Assembly: GCA_900754085.1 (NCBI GenBank)
Contig: CAAEBO010000022.1
Span: forward strand, 1 to 37,093
Direction of reading: 5' to 3'
Length of the DNA stretch: 37,093 nt
DNA from: Clostridia bacterium
Lineage (GTDB): Bacteria > Bacillota > Clostridia > TANB77 > CAG-508
Notes under the pieces: generated by a model
What the model was told of the DNA's origin: nothing
What the model saw: the letters and a program-made list of their open reading frames with translations, nothing else
Databases searched by the model: none
Translations under genes and position numbers: made by a program
Part shown: piece after piece, positions 31,025 to 37,093 of the stretch
Layout: each line of letters begins with the position of its first letter
Numbering within the stretch: position 1 is the stretch's first letter

Positions 31025-31393
31025 ATGAAATTTGGAATTAGAAAACCTAACATAAAAAACAGTATAAAGGCAAGAACTACAGGAAGAGCAAAAAGAATGG
31101 TAAAGAAAGCAGCAAATCCTTTATATGGTAAAAAGGGAATGGGGTTTATTAATAACCCTAAAAAAGCAGTTTATAATAAAGTATATCATAAAACTTCTAT
31201 AAGTACTTTTGATGTTTTTAAGAGGTCAAATAATTTGGTATACAATATTTTTATAGCATTACCATTGTTTTGTGTAGTTGGAATATGTCAATTATTATAT
31301 TATTGTTATAAATACATTTTTATAGGATTAATTAATATAATAAAAAAGTTAATCAATTTATTTAAGAAAAACAAGAAAGAAGCAAAACATTAA
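31025..31393 (+). CDS. Basic small membrane protein before the tape measure
   Basis: A 122-residue protein with a Lys/Arg-rich N-terminal half (MKFGIRKPNIKNSIKARTTGRAKRMVKKA..., with NNPKKAVYNKVYHKT), then hydrophobic segments (about 71-110) and a basic tail. Similar proteins stand before the tape measure in streptococcal and clostridial siphophages. It may be membrane-active or a DNA-contact protein; the role is unknown. Confidence 0.62.
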   Translation: MKFGIRKPNIKNSIKARTTGRAKRMVKKAANPLYGKKGMGFINNPKKAVYNKVYHKTSISTFDVFKRSNNLVYNIFIALPLFCVVGICQLLYYCYKYIFIGLINIIKKLINLFKKNKKEAKH

Positions 31394-31530
31394 TGAAAAA
31401 ATGGTATATATGTCCATATTGTAAGAAAAAGTTAGTAAGATATGAAGATAAAGACGCAATTTCAAAAAGCGTCTTTTTTTTATGTAAGAAATGTAAAAAA
31501 GAAATAGAAATAAAAATTAATAGAAAATAA
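31393..31530 (+). CDS. Com/KTR-like zinc-ribbon protein
   Basis: A 45-residue protein with two Cys pairs, CPYC (7-10) and CKKC (31-34), and basic surroundings, like Com of phage Mu or cysteine-rich KTR proteins, which bind RNA or DNA. It overlaps the previous stop by one base. A complete intrinsic terminator (31450-31481) is embedded in its coding sequence, with the run of Phe codons formed by the T run. Confidence 0.65.
   Translation: MKKWYICPYCKKKLVRYEDKDAISKSVFFLCKKCKKEIEIKINRK
31450..31481 (+). terminator. Intrinsic terminator inside a coding gene
   Basis: A perfect 8-bp GC-containing stem, AAAGACGC (31450-31457) and GCGTCTTT (31469-31476), followed by five further T. It lies within the zinc-ribbon gene, about 90 bases before the tape measure gene, so it could lower tape measure expression unless read through. 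Confidence 0.68.
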
Positions 31531-31573
31531 GTCTTTAAATTGAGCCTATGAGCCTGACAGAAAGGAATAAAAA

Positions 31574-33451
31574 ATGGCAGACGGCTCAGTTACTATAGAA
31601 TTTAATGGAGATACTAAAGGCCTAGATAAAGATATTAAAGGAATAAGCGGAAAAGTTCAAAGCGGATTAGGCAAACTTGGAAGTATTGCAGGAACTGCAA
31701 TGAAAGGTGTATCTGTAGCAGTAGGAGCAGCAGCAACGGCTATAGGCGGCCTAGTTACAGCTTCAGTAAATGCATATGCAGAATATGAACAACTGGTTGG
31801 TGGAGTTGATACTTTATTTAAAAATAGTAGTCAAAAACTACAATCTTATGCAGATGAAGCATATAAAACAGCAGGAATGAGTGCAAATGAATATATGTCT
31901 ACAGTTACTTCTTTTAGTGCTAGTTTATTACAAAGTCTAGGTGGGGATACAGAAAAAGCAGCAGATTATGCTAATCAAGCAGTTATTGATATGTCTGATA
32001 ATGCTAATAAGATGGGAACATCTATGGAACTTATACAAAACGCTTATCAAGGCTTTGCTAAACAAAACTATACAATGCTAGATAACCTTAAATTAGGTTA
32101 TGGTGGTACTAAAGAAGAAATGGAAAGACTTCTTGAAGATGCTAGCAAAATAAGTGGAATAAAATATGATATAAGTAGTTTCGCAGATGTAACACAAGCA
32201 ATACACGTTATGCAAGAAAGCATGGGAATTGCAGGAACAACATCAAAAGAAGCAAGTACGACAATTCAAGGTTCGCTTATATCTGTAAAAGGAGCTTGGG
32301 AGAACTTATTGGTTGGAATATCTTCTTCTGATGCTGACTGGGAGAAATTAATTAATAATCTTGTAGAAACTGTTTCAACAGCAATGGATAATATGCTCCC
32401 AGTTGTAAAGTCAGCATTGATAGGAGTAAGTGCTTTAGTAAGAGATTTATTTCCTAGCATAGCAGCAGAAATACCAGCATTAATAAGTGAAATATTGCCA
32501 TCACTTGTAGAAACAGGAATTAGTGTAGTAAATTCATTACTAACAGGAATGCAACAGAATTTGCCAGCTTTAGCACAAGGGGCAATACAAATTATAAATC
32601 AGCTAGTTACTACTTTATTAAGTATGTTACCACAGCTTTTGGATATGGGTATACAATTACTGATGCAATTAGTAATAGGTATAGGCCAAGCTTTACCTGC
32701 ATTAATTCCTCAAGTAGTAAATACTATAACAACTATAGTTGAAACTTTGATAAATAATATAGATTTAATTATAGAAGCAGGTATGCAATTGCTTATGGGA
32801 TTAGCAGAGGGGCTAATAGTTGCAATTCCACAGCTCATAGACAAAATTCCAATAATAATAGATAAATTACTTAATGCAATAATAGAAAATTTACCTAAAT
32901 TAGTAGAAATGGGAATGGAACTAGTTGTTAAATTAGCATTAGGCTTGGTAAAAGCAATTCCTACATTAGTTGGAAAAATTCCAGAATTAATAACATCTGT
33001 ATTACAAGCTTTAAGAAAATTGCCTGAAATGGTGGTTGATATAGGAAAGAACATAGTAAGTGGCATATGGAATGGTATTTCACAAATGGCTAGTTGGCTC
33101 TGGAATAAAATTACTGGTTGGTGTAACTCTATTTTTAATGGAATAAAAGATTTTTTTGGAATACATTCTCCATCAAAGTTATTTAGTGATAAAATTGGTA
33201 AATATTTAGCATTAGGACTAGGAGAAGGATTTGATGATAATTTAGGAAAAGTCTATAAAGATATGCAGTCTGCAGTAGATTTTGAAACACAAAAATTAAG
33301 TGCTAATTTAAGTACAACAGCAACTAATAACAAGCTACTAACAGCAAATATAGTAATGAATCCTAGCAATATTTATCTTGATAGCGATAAGGTTGGTAGA
33401 GCAGTAACACCTGCTGTAACCAAAACTTTAAGAAGGGCAGGTGCTTATTAA
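31574..33451 (+). CDS. Tape measure protein
   Basis: A 625-residue protein. The N-terminus is glycine-rich and hydrophobic, followed by the phage tape measure core (SFSASLLQSLGGDTEKAADYANQA..., NAYQGFAKQNY). The middle (about 300-510) consists of repeated hydrophobic units of the type LP-x-LI-x-x-x-x-x-L-x-x-G, probably helical. The C-terminus carries the typical FGIHSPSKLF motif (about 535-545). Using 0.15 nm per residue, the tail would be roughly 90 nm. AGAAAGGAA precedes the ATG. Confidence 0.92.
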   Translation: MADGSVTIEFNGDTKGLDKDIKGISGKVQSGLGKLGSIAGTAMKGVSVAVGAAATAIGGLVTASVNAYAEYEQLVGGVDTLFKNSSQKLQSYADEAYKTAGMSANEYMSTVTSFSASLLQSLGGDTEKAADYANQAVIDMSDNANKMGTSMELIQNAYQGFAKQNYTMLDNLKLGYGGTKEEMERLLEDASKISGIKYDISSFADVTQAIHVMQESMGIAGTTSKEASTTIQGSLISVKGAWENLLVGISSSDADWEKLINNLVETVSTAMDNMLPVVKSALIGVSALVRDLFPSIAAEIPALISEILPSLVETGISVVNSLLTGMQQNLPALAQGAIQIINQLVTTLLSMLPQLLDMGIQLLMQLVIGIGQALPALIPQVVNTITTIVETLINNIDLIIEAGMQLLMGLAEGLIVAIPQLIDKIPIIIDKLLNAIIENLPKLVEMGMELVVKLALGLVKAIPTLVGKIPELITSVLQALRKLPEMVVDIGKNIVSGIWNGISQMASWLWNKITGWCNSIFNGIKDFFGIHSPSKLFSDKIGKYLALGLGEGFDDNLGKVYKDMQSAVDFETQKLSANLSTTATNNKLLTANIVMNPSNIYLDSDKVGRAVTPAVTKTLRRAGAY

Positions 33452-34996
33452 ATGATAGCAAGGTGGAATAATAAAGATTATAGAATAATTGATAGTATAG
33501 AGATAAAAAAGTCTAGTAGAGAGGTTACATATACAGACCTTAAGCTAGACTTTTCTAAATGTACTATGGAAGATTTACCTTATGCACAGCAAGAAGTAGA
33601 AATTATAGATAAAGATGGAAAGCTAAAATTTACTGGTTTTGTATCTGATTATAAATTACCAGAGCTTAAGAAAATAATTACTCCAGAGAAAGAGCTTAAT
33701 TTAAGCTTATATACTCCAAGACAAATGACAACAATTAGAACAGTAACAATTATGAGAACAGCAATGCTTAGTGAAATTATTACGCAAGTATTAATGCCAC
33801 TTTATCAAGATGGATTTGTGCTAAAGACATTAAATATAGAGGATAAATCTGTAACACTAAAATTAATAAGTAAAACTGTAGAAGAGGTACTTAACTATCT
33901 TTCTAAAAAGTATTCTTTATATTGGAATATAAACGAATTTAAGGAAATAGAAATAGATGATATTAATTATTTATTTAACAACGTACCTAAAAAAACTATC
34001 AATATAAATAACTATAAGCAACAAATAAATGGTTTTTTGAGCATATCTCCAACTGTAGAGAATTTAAATTATGCAAATATTATAAATATAAAAAATGCTA
34101 GAATATTTTATGATAATATACAGCAATTTAATGTAACTTTAAAAAATGGAGATAGAGTAGATTTTGAAAATCCAATAGATATAAGTCTAGGTGCAGCTGA
34201 AAGAATTGTTGGAGCATTAGCAGTGAATCAGACTACAACGTGTACAAATTTGGAGATAATATATAATGATTCTTCTAAAGCATATGTGGAGTGTGGTTTT
34301 AATGTAGATGGAGAAATTCAAGATGGACTTAATATGAAAGATATTGCGACAGATGATAGTACAGGAGCTTTATTTGTTTTAACAATGGATTCTACGTTTA
34401 CTAATTTAGCAATAGGAGTTACATATAAGGGAGAAAACGAAATAACAGTAAATTCTATTAAAAGTCAAACATTTTTAAGATATGCAAATATGCGATTAAT
34501 AAACTGGCAAGAGATAGAACAAAACGGAGGAAAAATAACAACTTCCGGACAAATAGAAAAAGTATTAGATGTAGAAAATGGTTGGTTTACTGTTCAAGAG
34601 TTAATAGATTATATTAGAAATATATTTATTATTAATAATAAATATACAAATCAAGTTATCTTAAAATATGATAAAGAAAATAATATAGAAATAGGAGATA
34701 GAATAGATATAGACCTTCCAGAATATTTTACGGAAGGTATTTTTATTGTAACAGCAATAAATGAGAGCAAAGAAGCGAACAATCCAACAAATTATTCTGT
34801 TGAACTTAGAGATACGAATTTATTAGAAAATTATATTGATTTATTTAGAAGTTCTAGTGATACAGAAGAACAAGACAGTCAAGTTGAAACAGAGTATGTT
34901 GTAGAATATTCTGGAGAAGAAAAGATAAAAGAAATCCACGAAATTGAAATGAACGAAGACTACAACGATACATTAAATACTATATTAAGAGGTTAA
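33452..34996 (+). CDS. Tail hub/baseplate protein (Tal-like)
   Basis: A 514-residue protein with the mixed beta pattern of Tal/gp27-like hubs: ligand-like barrel segments (EIIDKDGKLKFTGFVSDY near 45, IEIGDRIDIDLPEYFTEGIFIVTAINES near 410-440). It directly follows the tape measure gene without a gap. No separate Dit gene of usual size lies before it. The C-terminus is acidic and low in complexity (about 470-510), which may be flexible. Confidence 0.65.
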   Translation: MIARWNNKDYRIIDSIEIKKSSREVTYTDLKLDFSKCTMEDLPYAQQEVEIIDKDGKLKFTGFVSDYKLPELKKIITPEKELNLSLYTPRQMTTIRTVTIMRTAMLSEIITQVLMPLYQDGFVLKTLNIEDKSVTLKLISKTVEEVLNYLSKKYSLYWNINEFKEIEIDDINYLFNNVPKKTININNYKQQINGFLSISPTVENLNYANIINIKNARIFYDNIQQFNVTLKNGDRVDFENPIDISLGAAERIVGALAVNQTTTCTNLEIIYNDSSKAYVECGFNVDGEIQDGLNMKDIATDDSTGALFVLTMDSTFTNLAIGVTYKGENEITVNSIKSQTFLRYANMRLINWQEIEQNGGKITTSGQIEKVLDVENGWFTVQELIDYIRNIFIINNKYTNQVILKYDKENNIEIGDRIDIDLPEYFTEGIFIVTAINESKEANNPTNYSVELRDTNLLENYIDLFRSSSDTEEQDSQVETEYVVEYSGEEKIKEIHEIEMNEDYNDTLNTILRG

Positions 34997-34999
34997 TAT

Positions 35000-35929
35000 A
35001 TGAAAGTGAAGAATTTAGAAGTAGAGATAAAAGTAGGTAATAAGCAACATAAATTTACTAATCTAATATTAAATAAATATTTAGATTTATTTGCAGATAG
35101 CTTTTTAGAATTTAAAGATAAAAATCTAGATTTTTGCTGTGTTAACTTAACAAAAGAAAAAACGCTTATAACAGCAGGAAGCACAGAAATGGCATTTGAT
35201 ACGATATTAGAGTTTAATTCTGCAGAAAAAAGTGAATTGTTAACAGAGAATACAGTAATAAATAAATATAACTATGAAAGGCCATTGGCTGGATATCAAC
35301 CTTTGAGTAGTTATATAGGCCAATATATAAAGCAAATTGGATTTGGAATTTATGATTATAAAGCAAAGAAACTTGAACTATATGCGTATTTAGACGTAAG
35401 TAAATACAATATTGTTGTACAAGAAGGACAACCTATTGTAATAAGCAGAATGGATAAAGTTTCTACAGATATGAATTTCTGGAGCAACGCTAATGCTGTA
35501 AAATGTCCATATCATTTAACTACGAAGGGATTATTAGAAGTAAACGGATATGAATATGATACAGTAATACCAAGGCTTTATAGTATAGGATTTGGATCAT
35601 TACCATATAAATTTACAGATGAGTATTTAGTAGAAGATTTGGATATATCCAAAACCGGAGTGGGAGAAATAACAATAGACAATGTGTTGAATAATTATGC
35701 AAAAAATGATTTATTCCCTCGAGAAGATTTATATCCAAGAGAAGATTTATATCCACAAGAAGGAACAGCTAATTTTTTAATTTACAAGTTTAAATTATTT
35801 AGAAAAGTATTTACAGACCCAGAGCAACCTCCAACGTTGCAAGATACGGGTCTTTTTTATGTGCAATATAAACAATTAGAACGATTTGGACAAATAACAA
35901 AATTAAAAATCCGTTATGAAAGAGGTTAA
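35000..35929 (+). CDS. Baseplate/tail protein with short hexapeptide repeats
   Basis: A 309-residue protein of mixed alpha/beta type. A three-fold hexapeptide repeat L-[FY]-P-[RQ]-E-[DG] lies at residues 238-255, encoded at 35711-35764. It follows the hub gene closely and precedes small baseplate genes, so it is probably part of the distal tail. I cannot name the family. Confidence 0.6.
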   Translation: MKVKNLEVEIKVGNKQHKFTNLILNKYLDLFADSFLEFKDKNLDFCCVNLTKEKTLITAGSTEMAFDTILEFNSAEKSELLTENTVINKYNYERPLAGYQPLSSYIGQYIKQIGFGIYDYKAKKLELYAYLDVSKYNIVVQEGQPIVISRMDKVSTDMNFWSNANAVKCPYHLTTKGLLEVNGYEYDTVIPRLYSIGFGSLPYKFTDEYLVEDLDISKTGVGEITIDNVLNNYAKNDLFPREDLYPREDLYPQEGTANFLIYKFKLFRKVFTDPEQPPTLQDTGLFYVQYKQLERFGQITKLKIRYERG

Positions 35930-35932
35930 AAA

Positions 35933-36457
35933 ATGAAATTAAACAAAATTAATTTTACTAATTATCAATATCCTGGATTATCTGAAGAGATATTGGATGC
36001 TTTACAAGATAATATTAATGAAGCAATAAATACAATTCCATTAATAAAAGCAAGAATTAATAGACAAGATATTAATACATCTGGAACTTATGGAACTGTA
36101 ACAGTGCCATTAAATGCTGTAGAAATAAATAACGATAATATTGATAATTATTTAGTAAAAGAAAACAATGAAATCGTAATAGGAGATGATGATGATGTAA
36201 GTCTTGTAGAAGCAGTTCTGTTTACTAGAGGTCTTGGTTTTTATGGTGGTAGTGGAGACAAAGAGTTAATGATTATGAAAAACGGACAAAAAATAGATGG
36301 ATACTATCAGAGAGCAACAGATGGGTGGTGGGGAATATCTATTCCAACTGTTATACAAGTCAGCAAAGGAGATAGACTAAGTGCTGTCTTACAAAGTCAA
36401 TCTGTAGGAACGACAGAAATCCTAGAAGGTTATTTACAAGTTAAAGTTTTAAAATAG
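35933..36457 (+). CDS. Baseplate-associated or appendage protein
   Basis: A 174-residue protein. After an N-terminal helix the rest is beta-rich with a Gly pattern GFYGGSGDKELMIM and a C-terminal beta sandwich, like appendage proteins behind hub genes. It follows the previous gene after 3 bases. The function is not certain. Confidence 0.55.
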   Translation: MKLNKINFTNYQYPGLSEEILDALQDNINEAINTIPLIKARINRQDINTSGTYGTVTVPLNAVEINNDNIDNYLVKENNEIVIGDDDDVSLVEAVLFTRGLGFYGGSGDKELMIMKNGQKIDGYYQRATDGWWGISIPTVIQVSKGDRLSAVLQSQSVGTTEILEGYLQVKVLK

Positions 36458-36468
36458 GAGGATTATAA

Positions 36469-37093
36469 ATGGCAGAAACAATAAAATACGAAGATAAAAG
36501 TCCATATCAAACTCAATTAGATATTCCCGAAAATAATAAAACAACAGCAAAGAATATAAACGAAATCAAGAGAGTTGTTAATAATAATGCAGAAGAATTA
36601 GATATAGCTAACGGTGAAATGAAGAAATTAAATAAAAAAATGGATGTAGTAGTGGCATCTCCATTAAACTATAAAGGTGCAGTAAGTAATTATTCAGATT
36701 TAGCATATATTGAAATTTTACAAAATGGAGATATTTATAGTGTGACTTCCGAAAACAAAAATTATGTATATTCAAAATCTTCTGAAGAATGGATTGAGTA
36801 TAATCCAATAATTAATGTAGAAATTGTAAATGAGCAACTACAAAATTTAATTAAAGAATTACCAATAACAATCTCTAATGCAATATTAGAAGATAATAAA
36901 CAAAAATATCCTGTAGGGAAAATAATAATATCTACAGAAGATGTAAATCCAAAAACATATTTAGGGTTTGGGACTTGGGAAAAATGGGGGCAAGGTAGAG
37001 TTCCTGTTGGAGTTAATTCAGAAGATAAAGATTTCAATACAGCCGAAAAAACAGGTGGAGAAAAAGAGCATACTTTAACGGTACAAGAAATGC
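36469..37093 (+). CDS. Tail fibre/receptor-binding-type protein, cut by the window end
   Basis: At least 208 residues, open at the right edge. An N-terminal helical part is followed by a domain with the pattern YPVGKIIISTEDVNPKTYLG, GTWEKWGQGRVPVGV, then FNTAEKTGGEKEHTLTVQEM. This motif set is typical of phage tail fibre tips (Gp10/Gp12-like collar domains), where the PVG strand and a following SHTH motif bind metal. GGAGG lies before the ATG. It probably binds the host receptor. Confidence 0.75.
   Translation, partial: MAETIKYEDKSPYQTQLDIPENNKTTAKNINEIKRVVNNNAEELDIANGEMKKLNKKMDVVVASPLNYKGAVSNYSDLAYIEILQNGDIYSVTSENKNYVYSKSSEEWIEYNPIINVEIVNEQLQNLIKELPITISNAILEDNKQKYPVGKIIISTEDVNPKTYLGFGTWEKWGQGRVPVGVNSEDKDFNTAEKTGGEKEHTLTVQEM

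Larger units (their letters stand above)
4022..37093. mobile_element. Siphovirus-type prophage, left and central part
   Basis: From the integrase at 4107 onward the content is a standard temperate phage map: lysogeny module, early replication genes, late regulator, terminase, head, tail and baseplate genes. The left border must lie between the speD terminator (3985) and the integrase stop (4107); the exact att core cannot be set because the right end is outside the window. With a tape measure of 625 residues and separate major tail and Gp15 genes, a long non-contractile tail is likely. Confidence 0.88.

Noticed and set aside
32266..33066. Minus-strand frames within the tape measure gene and other genes
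   Set aside because: They lie wholly inside strong plus-strand genes, have no ribosome binding sites and low-complexity products, so they are shadows.
1..37093. Alternative genetic code with UGA as Trp
   Set aside because: TGA ends several well-supported genes (for example at 10689, 14091, 17404 and 23562), and the tRNA-Trp has anticodon CCA rather than UCA.
1..37093. CRISPR array
   Set aside because: No set of regularly spaced repeats of 23-40 bases was seen; the repeats present are short hairpins, iterons or tandem arms.

Overview
The window is very AT-rich DNA with AGA/ATA-rich codon use, strong GGAGG-type ribosome binding sites, intrinsic terminators and a Firmicutes-style tRNA with encoded CCA. 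It fits a low-GC Firmicute, probably a gut Clostridia-like bacterium. UGA is used as a stop, so the genetic code is standard. I read it as the end of a chromosomal operon (1-3985) followed by the left and central part of a siphovirus-type prophage (about 4022-37093), whose right end lies outside the window.

The chromosomal part is one operon on the plus strand: two DUF4178 proteins (the second membrane-anchored), two half-size DUF350 membrane proteins, a membrane-embedded spermidine-synthase-like aminopropyltransferase, and a small pyruvoyl S-adenosylmethionine decarboxylase (SpeD) with its catalytic Ser, His and Cys in place. It ends in a strong terminator at 3933-3985. These families are known to travel together in envelope-associated polyamine systems.

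The prophage starts with a leftward lysogeny module: tyrosine integrase with tandem candidate arm sites just beyond its stop codon, and a LexA-like S24 repressor. A divergent control region (6508-6693) holds a consensus rightward promoter, a repressor promoter overlapping an operator-like palindrome, and a pair of mutually exclusive hairpins. Rightward early genes are a Cro-like HTH protein, a NUMOD4/HNH endonuclease, a small wHTH protein, a YneA-like LysM membrane protein, and a replication/recombination module: Gp157, a Sak4-like ATPase, DUF669, a second HNH nuclease, a CHC2 zinc-finger protein, a DUF927 helicase, a candidate origin with six TTCCCAC motifs, a PD-(D/E)XK resolvase-like nuclease and an SF2 helicase. 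A run of small unknown genes follows, closed by a DUF1492/ArpU-like late regulator.

The late operon (from about 19700) carries two tiny genes, small and large terminase, portal, a basic 56-residue protein, a minor capsid protein with a C-terminal nuclease-toxin-like domain and a likely immunity gene, a tRNA-Trp, a possible structured RNA, scaffold, major capsid protein, head-tail connectors, major tail protein, chaperone-like and Gp15 proteins, a membrane protein, a Com/KTR-like zinc-ribbon protein, tape measure, hub/baseplate genes and a fibre gene cut by the window end. No lysis genes are visible; they should lie further right.

The most unusual points are: an A10 run at the end of the major capsid gene that appears to feed a -1 frame extension of about 123 residues; a capsid-linked toxin/immunity pair; terminator hairpins placed directly in front of both the major capsid and the major tail genes, with another inside a coding gene; and an attenuator-like hairpin pair in the immunity region.
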